From NCBI GenBank assembly GCA_011048855.1, contig DSCZ01000550.1, positions 1 to 9,255 of the forward strand: 9,255 nt of DNA. Reading direction: 5' to 3'. The notes beneath the pieces were generated by a model. That model had not been told where the DNA came from and searched no databases. It saw nothing but the letters and a program-made list of their open reading frames with translations. Each line of letters begins with the position of its first letter. Position 1 is the first letter of the stretch. Shown here piece by piece: positions 1-7,192 of the stretch. This DNA is from Desulfobacteraceae bacterium. Its GTDB lineage: Bacteria > Desulfobacterota > DSM-4660 > Desulfatiglandales > Desulfatiglandaceae. Position numbers and translations under genes: made by a program.

Positions 1-110
1 AGAAAAACGAGGGGTTGCGCGGAGACGTACTGGAGTACGTCGCACAAGAAAGCCCGCAGTTTGACGTAGAGATTGGGCAAAAGAACCATTTCCGGATGGA
101 AACTAGGTCG
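1..110. repeat. Putative dispersed intergenic repeat with a perfect palindrome (left end cut by the window)
   Basis: The stretch up to about position 110 looks like one copy of an intergenic repeat rather than a gene. It contains a perfect inverted repeat, GACGTACTGGAGTACGTC (24-41: 8-bp arms, 2-bp centre). The pairing can be extended outward by TTGCGC (15-20) against GCACAA (42-47), with a GGA bulge and one G-T pair. The minus strand is open through the whole stretch and encodes a peptide containing PEMVLLPNLYVKLRA and CDVLQYVSAQPLVF. I recall near-identical strings in many short hypothetical proteins of deltaproteobacteria, which suggests a multicopy repeat mis-called as genes. The plus strand also has an open frame from position 3 to a TGA at 150-152. 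Being a repeat is inference; the palindrome is seen directly. Confidence 0.6.
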
Positions 111-148
111 TGCTTCCATTCCCGACACGCTTTATCACTGCATCAACA

Positions 149-194
149 TTGACATCCGTCAAGGCGTGTTTTAAGGAATAGATGATGCTATATC
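149..194 (+). promoter_or_regulatory. Candidate tolC promoter/operator region with a TTGAC-N4-GTCAA dyad
   Basis: TTGACA at 149-154 matches a sigma-70 -35 box exactly, but the -10 at the usual 16-18 bp spacing is poor (TTAAGG/TAAGGA around 171-177). An alternative extended -10-like string, TGCTATATC, lies at 186-194 and would place the start of transcription almost on the Shine-Dalgarno. The -35-like box is the left arm of a perfect dyad, TTGAC-ATCC-GTCAA (149-162). This could be an operator half-site pair or a small hairpin. ACACGC (125-130) and GCGTGT (164-169) form a second, wider inverted pair around it. Promoter function is a weak inference; the symmetry is seen directly. Confidence 0.3.
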
Positions 195-214
195 AAGCAC
201 AAGGAGGGGTCTGA

Positions 215-1537
215 ATGACTGGGTTGATCAGGATATTTACCGGGTTGATATACTTGGTGCCGGTGCTTTTTGTGAACGTGCACCAGGCCGGTTCGACCGA
301 ATCACCTGAAGTTATGAGCCTCGAGTCATGTATCGAAGCAGCTCTCGACAACAACCGGGATCTCAAATCGCGGGCGGAGGCCATAGAGCGGGCCGGACAT
401 ATAGCAAGGCAGACGAAGGCGGATTTTTATCCGAAGCTCGGCACAGACTACAGGTACAATCGCCAGGACCGGGCTCGAAGCTTGAATTTCGGCTCCACCC
501 CGATACCCTCGACCGTCAAAGACAATTTCAGTTGGAATGTGAGCGTCACCCAGCCGCTGTTCACCGGGTTTTCTCTTACAGCGGCCCACGAGATTTCAAA
601 GCTTGGGGTCGATACCAGCCGTCTCGATTATCAAATAGAGAAGCTCGATCTCGTTTTCAGGGTAAAAGAAGCCTATTTTGCGGTGCTCGAAGCCGATAAA
701 GGGGTCGAAGTCGCACGCAGTGCGGTGGAGTCGCTGGAGAGCAATGTCAAGGTGGCGCGCGATTTCTACAATGTGGGCATCATACCCATAAACGACGTTC
801 TCAAAGCCGAAGTGGAACTGGCAAAGGCCAGGCAAACCCTTGTCGAGGCGTTGAACGGCTCCTCGCTGGCAAGGAGTTCCTTCAATACCATTCTTTCCCG
901 ATCTATCGAGACTCCGGTTATGCTCGAAGACATTTTGGTCTACCGCCCCGAAGAAGGGAAGTTCCAGGACTACGTCGACACGGCGATGGAGCGGCGTCCG
1001 GAAATGAAAATCATAGACAACGCCATTTCCAGGGCCGATCAGGAAATCACACTGGCCAAAAGTCCATACTACCCTGAGGTGGGTTTGACCTATCGCTACA
1101 TGCGGGAGGGAGACGAACCCGACGTGAGCGGGAGCGTTGTTCACGATTCCAGCAGGTGGGATGTTACTGCAGGGCTCTCCTGGACCCTCTGGGATTGGGG
1201 GAAGGCGCGGAATGCGGTCGCCGAGAAGAAGAGAGGGAAATCTGAATTACTCTACAACAGGCAGTCCCTGGAGGATGCAATACGGCTTGAAGTAAAATCC
1301 GCCGTTCTTTCGTTGGAGGGAGCGGAAAAAAATATACCTACCACACGCAAGGCCCTGGAACAGGCAGAAGAAAACCTTCGGGTCAACGAAGAACGTTATC
1401 GTGCCCAGGTGACCACGATAACCGAGGTGCTCGATGCGCAGGCTCTGCTGACGAGGGCCCGGGTTGACTATTACCGATCCCTTTACGGCCACAACGTGGC
1501 CCGTGCGAGGCTGTTGAGGGCTATGGGTGAGGACTAA
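215..1537 (+). CDS. tolC: TolC-family outer-membrane efflux protein
   Basis: A 440-residue protein of the outer-membrane efflux protein (OEP/TolC) family. Members trimerise into a beta-barrel plus a periplasmic helical tunnel that serves as the exit duct for tripartite efflux pumps or type I secretion. An N-terminal hydrophobic segment (about 3-26) fits a Sec signal peptide. Two homologous OEP repeats follow (about 35-225 and 245-435). The internal duplication is visible in YPKLGTDYRY (72-81) against YPEVGLTYRY (286-295), and in the strand segments near 108-120 and 317-331. Each half ends in long Ala/Glu/Arg-rich helices. Length is typical. The ATG is supported by AAGGAGG (201-207) with a 7-nt spacer. 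No membrane-fusion or inner-membrane pump gene is visible; the next gene, 46 nt downstream, is secA. The partner pump and substrate cannot be inferred, and the symbol is used in the family sense only. Confidence 0.93.
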   Translation: MTGLIRIFTGLIYLVPVLFVNVHQAGSTESPEVMSLESCIEAALDNNRDLKSRAEAIERAGHIARQTKADFYPKLGTDYRYNRQDRARSLNFGSTPIPSTVKDNFSWNVSVTQPLFTGFSLTAAHEISKLGVDTSRLDYQIEKLDLVFRVKEAYFAVLEADKGVEVARSAVESLESNVKVARDFYNVGIIPINDVLKAEVELAKARQTLVEALNGSSLARSSFNTILSRSIETPVMLEDILVYRPEEGKFQDYVDTAMERRPEMKIIDNAISRADQEITLAKSPYYPEVGLTYRYMREGDEPDVSGSVVHDSSRWDVTAGLSWTLWDWGKARNAVAEKKRGKSELLYNRQSLEDAIRLEVKSAVLSLEGAEKNIPTTRKALEQAEENLRVNEERYRAQVTTITEVLDAQALLTRARVDYYRSLYGHNVARARLLRAMGED

Positions 1538-1583
1538 TTGAAAGACAGAAGGAAGTTGTGAATCATATCAGCGGAAGGAAACT

Positions 1584-4442
1584 ATGTTAGGATCACTGGT
1601 CAAAAGTATATTCGGGAGTCAAAACGACCGTGAACTCAAGGAGATGCAGCCGGTTGTCGAGCGCATCAACGAGCTTGAACCGGCTTTCAAATCCCTTTCG
1701 GATGAAGACCTGGCACGGAAAACGCCGGAATTCAAAGAAAGGGTGGTTCAGGGAGAAAGCCTTGATGACCTTCTTCCGGAGGCTTTTGCCGCCGTGAGGG
1801 AGGCCTCTGTGCGTACCCTCGGAATGCGGCATTTCGATGTCCAGTTGATAGGCGGAATTGTGCTCCACAACGGTAAGATCGCCGAGATGAAGACCGGTGA
1901 AGGAAAAACTCTCGCCGCGACGCTTCCGTTGTACCTCAATGCATTGACCGGCCGCGGCGCTCACCTTGTGACCGTCAACGACTACCTGGCCAGGCGGGAC
2001 GCCGAGTGGATGGGAAAAATCTACAACTTTCTCGGCCTTTCGGTCGGGGTGATCGTACATGGTCTGGATGACCGCGCTCGTAAAGAGGCCTACGAATGCG
2101 ATATCACCTATGGAACCAACAACGAATTCGGCTTTGATTATCTGCGTGACAACATGAAGTTCTCAGCGGAGGACTGTGTTCAGAGGGATTTTAATTATGC
2201 AATCGTCGATGAAGTCGACAGCATCCTGATCGATGAGGCAAGAACGCCGCTCATAATCAGCGGGCCTGTGGAGCAGAGCGAAACCAAGATCTACGAGCAG
2301 GTCAAACCGATGGCCGTGACGCTGAGGAAAAAGCAGAGTGCAATCATCAAATCTCTGCTGTCAGACATCCGGGCGTCCCTGGACGGGGACGGGGAACTTG
2401 ATGAGGCGTTGATAGAAAAACTGGTACAGGTGAAAAGAGGGGATCCCAAGAATCCGGTTTTCCTGGATATTCTTGCACAGCGGCAGGCTCTGAAAAAACA
2501 GATCGAACGTATGGAAAGCATGCTCAGCTCCCAGAAGATGCTCCCGGAGCTTGACCAGATTCTTTTTTGCACTATCGATGAACGGAGCAACGCCGTCGAA
2601 TTGACCGAAAAAGGGATCCAGATGTTGAGTTCGAGCGGCCTCGGGACCTTCACCCTGCCTGACCTGGACGAAGAGGGTCACGCAATCCGTGAAAGCGAAG
2701 ACCTGAGCGAGGAAGAAAAGGCTGTTCGACTGAGAGAGCTTGAAGACAGTTACATGCATTCATCCGAGCTGTTGCACGCCACCCAGCAGTTGATCAAGGC
2801 CTACTGGCTTTTCGAGAAGGATGTCCACTACGTGATCAAGGACGGCCAGGTGATGATCGTCGATGAATTCACTGGAAGGATGATGCCGGGCCGGCGCTGG
2901 AGCGACGGGCTTCACCAGGCGGTTGAAGCCAAAGAGGGGGTCAACGTAGCCGGGGAAAACCAGACGCTCGCGAGCATCACGTTTCAGAATTTCTTCAGAA
3001 TGTATGAGAAGCTTGCCGGCATGACGGGAACCGCGGACACCGAGGCGGCCGAGTTTCATAACATCTACAAGCTGGAGGTTGTCGTTGTACCGACGAACAA
3101 GGAAATGATCCGCATCGATTATGCGGACGTGATCTACAAGACCGAAAGGGAAAAATTCACCGCGGTCGTAGAGGAGATCAAGGCCCTTTACGAAAAAGGC
3201 CAACCGGTTCTGGTCGGGACCATTTCCATTGAAAAATCCGAGATGCTGAGCAAGATGCTCAAGCGGGGCGGCGTCCCACACTCGGTGTTGAACGCCAAGC
3301 ATCACGAACGCGAGGCTGAAATCATCGCCGGGGCCGGCCAGGCCAAAACCGTTACCATCTCGACGAACATGGCCGGCCGCGGTACCGACATCGTCCTCGG
3401 GGATGGCGTCGTTGATGTTGGCGGGCTTCATGTGCTCGGCACAGAGCGGCACGAAAGCCGCCGGATAGACAACCAGCTGCGCGGCCGGTCAGGCCGTCAG
3501 GGAGATCCCGGTTCTTCACGCTTTTATTTATCCCTGGAAGATGATTTATTGAGGATTTTCGGCTCGGATCGAATGTCTTCGATCATGGGCAGGATGGGGA
3601 TGGAGGAAGGAGAGCCGATCGAACACAAGCTGATAAGCCGTGCGATTGAAAACGCCCAGAAGAAAGTCGAAGCGCATAACTTCGACATCCGCAAACACCT
3701 GCTGGAATACGATAATGTCATGAACCAGCACCGGGAGATCATCTATTCGCTGCGGAAAGATATCCTCCGCGGGAAAGGCGTCGGTGAAATCATCCGGGAT
3801 ATGATCGAGCAGAAGGCTGAAGACCTGGTCGGCAAATGGATCGATCCGAAGCAATACCCGGAAGATTGGGACATCACCGGGCTCAGGGAGAACTGCGCAA
3901 GAGTGTTCGGCATACGGGCAGGAATTACCGTTGAGGACCTGGGCGAGGAGGCTTTCGACTCGCTGACGCCGGAAGAACTCACGCAGATCATCAGGGAGCA
4001 GGCACTGGAATCTTTCGCACGCAAGGAAGAACAGCTCGGCAGGGAGGATATGGAAAAACTCCAGCGCATGGTGATGCTGCAGATTATCGACACCCAGTGG
4101 GTGTCCCATCTGCAGGACATGGAGCACATGAAGGGCGGCATTGGGCTGCGGGGTTACGGGCAGTTGGATCCCCTCAAAGAATACCAGAAGGAAGGCTTCG
4201 CGCTTTTCGAGGAATTGACCGACCGGATCCGCGAGGAAACCCTTTCCACCCTTGCCCGTATTCAGTTCAGGCACCCGGCGGTCGAGCCTCCCAGGCAGAA
4301 GCGTGCCCTCAATTTGAACCGTGGAGACGGGGACGGGAGACCGGCCACCGTGAGGCGGTCCGGAAAGAAGGTCGGCAGGAATGATCCCTGCCCCTGCGGC
4401 AGCGGGAAGAAGTACAAAAAGTGTTGCGGGAAAAATAAGTAG
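1584..4442 (+). CDS. secA: Protein translocase subunit SecA
   Basis: The 952-residue ATPase motor that drives preproteins through SecYEG at the inner membrane. Visible features in order: Walker A MKTGEGKT (102-109); [15 protein letters not shown] (177-191); Walker B/DEAD-type [14 protein letters not shown] (208-221); preprotein-binding region (about 225-425); [20 protein letters not shown] (434-453); [15 protein letters not shown] (477-491); and the second nucleotide-binding fold with [14 protein letters not shown] (595-608) and [23 protein letters not shown] (619-641). A helical scaffold/wing region follows. The C-terminal zinc-binding tail, [17 protein letters not shown], has ligands C936, C938, C947 and C948 (one position is often His). 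It is longer than the E. coli protein (901 aa), mainly from extra charged helical sequence at about 244-328 and 358-390 in the preprotein-binding region. ATG 1584 has GGAAGGA upstream. It may be co-transcribed with the efflux gene. Identity is certain. Confidence 0.99.
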   Translation: MLGSLVKSIFGSQNDRELKEMQPVVERINELEPAFKSLSDEDLARKTPEFKERVVQGESLDDLLPEAFAAVREASVRTLGMRHFDVQLIGGIVLHNGKIAEMKTGEGKTLAATLPLYLNALTGRGAHLVTVNDYLARRDAEWMGKIYNFLGLSVGVIVHGLDDRARKEAYECDITYGTNNEFGFDYLRDNMKFSAEDCVQRDFNYAIVDEVDSILIDEARTPLIISGPVEQSETKIYEQVKPMAVTLRKKQSAIIKSLLSDIRASLDGDGELDEALIEKLVQVKRGDPKNPVFLDILAQRQALKKQIERMESMLSSQKMLPELDQILFCTIDERSNAVELTEKGIQMLSSSGLGTFTLPDLDEEGHAIRESEDLSEEEKAVRLRELEDSYMHSSELLHATQQLIKAYWLFEKDVHYVIKDGQVMIVDEFTGRMMPGRRWSDGLHQAVEAKEGVNVAGENQTLASITFQNFFRMYEKLAGMTGTADTEAAEFHNIYKLEVVVVPTNKEMIRIDYADVIYKTEREKFTAVVEEIKALYEKGQPVLVGTISIEKSEMLSKMLKRGGVPHSVLNAKHHEREAEIIAGAGQAKTVTISTNMAGRGTDIVLGDGVVDVGGLHVLGTERHESRRIDNQLRGRSGRQGDPGSSRFYLSLEDDLLRIFGSDRMSSIMGRMGMEEGEPIEHKLISRAIENAQKKVEAHNFDIRKHLLEYDNVMNQHREIIYSLRKDILRGKGVGEIIRDMIEQKAEDLVGKWIDPKQYPEDWDITGLRENCARVFGIRAGITVEDLGEEAFDSLTPEELTQIIREQALESFARKEEQLGREDMEKLQRMVMLQIIDTQWVSHLQDMEHMKGGIGLRGYGQLDPLKEYQKEGFALFEELTDRIREETLSTLARIQFRHPAVEPPRQKRALNLNRGDGDGRPATVRRSGKKVGRNDPCPCGSGKKYKKCCGKNK

Positions 4443-4458
4443 CACCTGCGGCGCGTGA

Positions 4459-4504
4459 TTAGTGTTGGTGTTAGTGTTAGTGTTGGTGTTGGTGTTGGTG
4501 TTGG
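4459..4504. repeat. Hexanucleotide tandem repeat (TTGGTG/TTAGTG, about 7.7 copies) between secA and argJ
   Basis: Seven consecutive 6-bp units and a partial eighth, in the order TTAGTG, TTGGTG, TTAGTG, TTAGTG, TTGGTG, TTGGTG, TTGGTG, TTGG. Only the third base of the unit varies (A or G). The tract lies in the 84-nt gap after the secA stop and ends 22 nt before the preferred argJ ATG. The argJ frame is open through it back to ATG 4455, where it would add a Val-Gly/Val-Ser repeat unlike any ArgJ N-terminus. I therefore treat it as non-coding. Because the unit is a multiple of three, copy-number changes would not shift a frame; they would only alter spacing. Confidence 0.9.
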
Positions 4505-4526
4505 AAAAAAGGGGAATGGAAAAACA

Positions 4527-5717
4527 ATGGATTCGAATCAATGTGTTGTCAAGGGTTTTTCGGCTGGAGCCGTGGAAGCCGGCATAAAGAAAAAAGGCGG
4601 AACCGATCTGGCCTTGATTTTTGCAGACAGGCCGTGTGCCGCGGCCGGGGTATTTACGACGAATCGTGTCAAGGCCGCCCCTGTACTTGTCAGCATGGAG
4701 CGGATCGGCCGGGGAACGGCACGGGCCGTCCTCGCCAATTCAGGAAATGCGAATGCCTGCACCGGCGCATCCGGTCCTTCAGCTGCGAGAAAAGCCGGTG
4801 AGGCCGCGGCATCCGCCCTCGGGATCGATCCGGAGGAAATCCTTCTGGCATCAACCGGGGTGATCGGTGCACCACTCGACGCCTCAAGGATCGAACAGGC
4901 GATGCCTTCGCTTGTCGGAGCTCTTCGCAGTGACGGCCTGATGGATGCGGCGCGGGCGATCATGACCACCGATTCGTTTCCGAAGATAAGCGTTTTTGAA
5001 GGAGAAAGCGGCGGCCACAGCTACCGTATTGCCGGGATCGCCAAAGGGGCGGGCATGATCATGCCCCAGATGGCGACGATGCTGTGCTTTGTTATAAGCG
5101 ACATTCATATCTCCAGCCGGAACCTGCAGAAAGCGCTTGTCGAAGCGACCGGCTCGACGTTCAATCGAATAACAGTGGACGGGGACACCAGCACGAACGA
5201 CACCGTGATTGCCCTTGCGAGCGGTGCGGCCGGAAACGCGGATCTGGACCGGGCCGGGCTGGAAGTGTTCGGCACCGGGTTGACGGCAGTGCTCAATGAG
5301 CTGGCCCGGATGGTCGTAAAAGACGGAGAGGGGGCGACAAAGACGGTTCACGTGGAAATCAGGGGTGCGGTAAGTGCTGAACAGGCCGAAAGGGCTGCAA
5401 GAACCGTTGCCAATTCCTCACTGGTAAAGACGGCGTTTTACGGCCAGGACCCCAATTGGGGACGCATCCTCGCCGCACTGGGCAGGTCAGGTATCGACAT
5501 GAATCCTGATCTTGTGGACATCCGGATCGATTCGGTCGAGATCGTATCACGCGGAATGACCCGGGGCGAAGAAGCAGAGGCCGCCGGGGCCGAACGGATG
5601 AAGAATCCGGAATTTTCGGTGGTCGTGGACCTGCATATCGGGCCTTTTTCCGACCGGATGCTTACCTGTGATCTGACCCATGATTACGTATCCATCAACG
5701 CGGACTACCGAACCTGA
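4527..5717 (+). CDS. argJ: Bifunctional ornithine acetyltransferase / N-acetylglutamate synthase ArgJ
   Basis: A cytoplasmic arginine-biosynthesis enzyme that transfers the acetyl group from N-acetylornithine to glutamate (EC 2.3.1.35). Many members also make N-acetylglutamate from acetyl-CoA (EC 2.3.1.1). ArgJ is made as a precursor that cleaves itself before a nucleophilic Thr; the conserved MATML motif gives A183/T184 here. Other signatures: GVFTTNRVKAAPV (41-53), LANSGNANACTG (69-80), STGVIG (109-114, the oxyanion Thr-Gly region), TTDSFPK (147-153), KGAGMIMPQMATML (173-186), VDGDTSTNDT (217-226), FYGQDPNWGRI (304-314) and the terminal CDLTHDYVSINADYRT. From ATG 4527 the product is 396 aa, normal for the family. 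The in-frame ATG at 4455 would add 24 residues encoded by the tandem repeat and is rejected. The SD is modest: AAGGGG (4509-4514), 12 nt away, or GGA at 4518-4520. From memory secA-argJ adjacency also occurs in other deltaproteobacteria such as Geobacter. Whether it is mono- or bifunctional cannot be read from the sequence. Confidence 0.97.
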   Translation: MDSNQCVVKGFSAGAVEAGIKKKGGTDLALIFADRPCAAAGVFTTNRVKAAPVLVSMERIGRGTARAVLANSGNANACTGASGPSAARKAGEAAASALGIDPEEILLASTGVIGAPLDASRIEQAMPSLVGALRSDGLMDAARAIMTTDSFPKISVFEGESGGHSYRIAGIAKGAGMIMPQMATMLCFVISDIHISSRNLQKALVEATGSTFNRITVDGDTSTNDTVIALASGAAGNADLDRAGLEVFGTGLTAVLNELARMVVKDGEGATKTVHVEIRGAVSAEQAERAARTVANSSLVKTAFYGQDPNWGRILAALGRSGIDMNPDLVDIRIDSVEIVSRGMTRGEEAEAAGAERMKNPEFSVVVDLHIGPFSDRMLTCDLTHDYVSINADYRT

Positions 5718-5732
5718 CCTCCCGCGGTTGCT

Positions 5733-5936
5733 TTAGACTTCGCCCGCTTTTACGAGTCGTGCGAAATGTTCGAAGGATCTGTCGTATGTCGCTTCGGCTT
5801 CCGAGGGAAAACAGCAGGCCGGGAGCTGCCTCATCCTGAGGTGATAGGAGATGCAGCGGCAGCAATACCCTTTCTTTTCACAGGGGTTGTATGTGCAGTT
5901 GCAGGCTTGAAGATTTTCATTACGATTGCATTCCAT
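5733..5936 (-). CDS. Small cysteine-rich protein, DUF6485-type, unknown function
   Basis: A 67-residue protein with nine cysteines (C3, C12, C14, C19, C25, C26, C28, C41, C42), including CNC (12-14) and CCRC (25-28). A conserved-looking stretch PACCFP (39-44) is followed by TYDRS (50-54). The pattern CNCTYxPCxxKGxCCxCIxYH...LPACxFP...TYDRS is one I recall from the DUF6485 family, short proteins of anaerobic bacteria. The Cys density suggests binding of Zn or an Fe-S cluster, but no function is established to my knowledge. There is no signal peptide, so it is probably cytoplasmic. The start is well supported: on the minus strand AAAGGAGT (plus 5942-5949) lies just upstream of the ATG. The gene is convergent with argJ (15 bp between stop codons) and divergent from the LpxR-like gene. 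No clear terminator separates it from argJ. Confidence 0.82.
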   Translation of the reverse strand: MECNRNENLQACNCTYNPCEKKGYCCRCISYHLRMRQLPACCFPSEAEATYDRSFEHFARLVKAGEV

Positions 5937-5976
5937 AGATAACTCCTTTCAAAAAGTGGGCCTTTCTTTCATTTTT

Positions 5977-5985
5977 TGATAAAAT
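5977..5985 (+). promoter_or_regulatory. Candidate extended -10 promoter for the LpxR-like/transglycosylase pair
   Basis: In the 105-bp AT-rich divergent spacer, TGATAAAAT (TG at 5977-5978, TAAAAT at 5980-5985) resembles an extended -10 element. No good -35 lies 17 bp upstream (5957-5962 is TGGGCC), which is tolerated in extended -10 promoters. Transcription would begin near 5992, leaving a leader of about 50 nt before ATG 6042. No equally clear promoter was found for the divergent minus-strand gene. This is inference from sequence only. Confidence 0.35.
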
Positions 5986-6041
5986 CTATGACATCCGGTG
6001 ATATATGGATCTACCATTTGTCATTTAAAGGCTTTTGAAAA

Positions 6042-7190
6042 ATGACTGTAAGGATACCACGTATAAAAATCCGGGACAAATCCGGAATCGGAAAAAATGA
6101 AAGGATTGACGGGTTGAAAAGGGAAACAAAGGGAGGAATTACTAAACGGGTAAGAAGATTTTCCTTTTATATTTTATTTCTGCTGGTTTTTATTCATCCC
6201 GTTCCGGTACTTGCTGAAAAAAGCCCTGGAGAATACAGGACGTTTACGTTTTATCTTGAAAATGATGTTTTCACGGGAACAGACAGGGAATATACCAACG
6301 GGGTCAAATTTACGTGGATATCCTGTGATCTCGATTGTTACCGAGACAACCCCCATATCCCGGAATGGGGCCATCGAATTATCGATCATCTTCCTTTCGT
6401 GCGCAAGGCCGGTTTTAAGAGGAACGTTTCCATTTCCATCGGGCAGAATATGTATGCACCGGAGGATCTCGAAAGGACGGATTTGATCCCGGACCAGCGC
6501 CCGTATGCCGGCATCACGTATCTCGCTTTCGGGTTTCACAGTAAAAGCAGCCGGCGGATGGACACTTTTGAAATCGACCTGGGCATCCTGGGTCCCCACT
6601 CCTACGCGGAGCAGGTGCAGAAAACCTGGCATAGATGGATCGATACGACCAGACCGAAGGGATGGGACCACCAACTGAAAGATGAACCCATCCTGAATGT
6701 CTTCTACGAACGAAAATGGAAAGTGTTGCAATCAAGGCTCGGAGAAAGGTTCGCCTACGATTTCATTCCCCACCTGGGATGCTCTCTCGGGAATGCCTTT
6801 ACAGGGGCCAATTTCGGGGGCCAGTTCCGGTTTGGATGGAATTTGCCAAACGATTTCGGAACGTTTTTGATCCGACCAGGTTCCGATACCAATGCACCGA
6901 TGGATGAAAACGATCCTCGTTTTTTTTCGGCCTTCCAGCGTTTCGGTGTCCATGTTTTTTTAGATGTGGACGGCCAGGGGGTGCTGAGAGACATCCTGCT
7001 GGACGGCAATACGTTTCGGGACAGCCACAGCGTAGATAAAAAACCTTTTGTGATTCATTTCATGATGGGGGTCGGGATTCTTATTCACCGCTACAAGATT
7101 AGCTGCGCCTACGTGCGCCAGACCAGGGAATACGACAGCCAAAAAGATAAACAGGAATTTGGTGCGGTTACGCTCTCGTATTCGTTTTAA
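6042..7190 (+). CDS. LpxR-family lipid A deacylase (DUF2219), outer-membrane beta-barrel
   Basis: A 382-residue protein resembling LpxR, the outer-membrane enzyme that removes the 3'-acyloxyacyl group of lipid A. A basic stretch is followed by a hydrophobic segment (about 40-57) and a probable signal-peptidase site VLA/EK (58/59). The family motif near the mature N-terminus is YLENDVFTGTDREYTNGV (71-88); N74 and D75 correspond to the Asn-Asp of known LpxR active sites. The second signature, LGPHSYAEQVQKTWH (183-197) followed by PKGWDHQL and EPILNVFYERKW, places H197 as the candidate catalytic His. The chain ends in an aromatic barrel-closing strand, VTLSYSF. The start is uncertain: ATG 6042 has a weak SD (AAAGG, 10 nt away) and gives an unusually long 39-residue n-region. 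TTG 6114 is an alternative. The next gene begins 2 nt after the stop. Family confidence is high; substrate specificity is inferred. Confidence 0.9.
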   Translation: MTVRIPRIKIRDKSGIGKNERIDGLKRETKGGITKRVRRFSFYILFLLVFIHPVPVLAEKSPGEYRTFTFYLENDVFTGTDREYTNGVKFTWISCDLDCYRDNPHIPEWGHRIIDHLPFVRKAGFKRNVSISIGQNMYAPEDLERTDLIPDQRPYAGITYLAFGFHSKSSRRMDTFEIDLGILGPHSYAEQVQKTWHRWIDTTRPKGWDHQLKDEPILNVFYERKWKVLQSRLGERFAYDFIPHLGCSLGNAFTGANFGGQFRFGWNLPNDFGTFLIRPGSDTNAPMDENDPRFFSAFQRFGVHVFLDVDGQGVLRDILLDGNTFRDSHSVDKKPFVIHFMMGVGILIHRYKISCAYVRQTREYDSQKDKQEFGAVTLSYSF

Positions 7191-7192
7191 AC

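Noticed and set aside
2760..3452. 230-aa minus-strand open frame within secA
   Set aside because: A codon-shadow of the well-conserved secA reading frame with no recognisable domain.
4459..4504. CRISPR-like array
   Set aside because: Units are 6 bp and contiguous without spacers, so this is a simple tandem repeat.
4455..4526. N-terminal extension of ArgJ from ATG 4455
   Set aside because: It would encode a Val-Gly/Val-Ser repeat not found in ArgJ; the 396-aa form from 4527 matches the family length.
3546..4541. 331-aa minus-strand open frame with an Asn-Thr repeat near its N-terminus
   Set aside because: It lies antisense to secA, and its Asn-Thr repeat is just the reverse reading of the TTRGTG tract. 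No family features and no supporting RBS.
5724..5750. Possible bidirectional terminator between argJ and the Cys-rich gene
   Set aside because: Only a 4-bp GCGG/CCGC pair with a long loop ahead of TTTT; not convincing.
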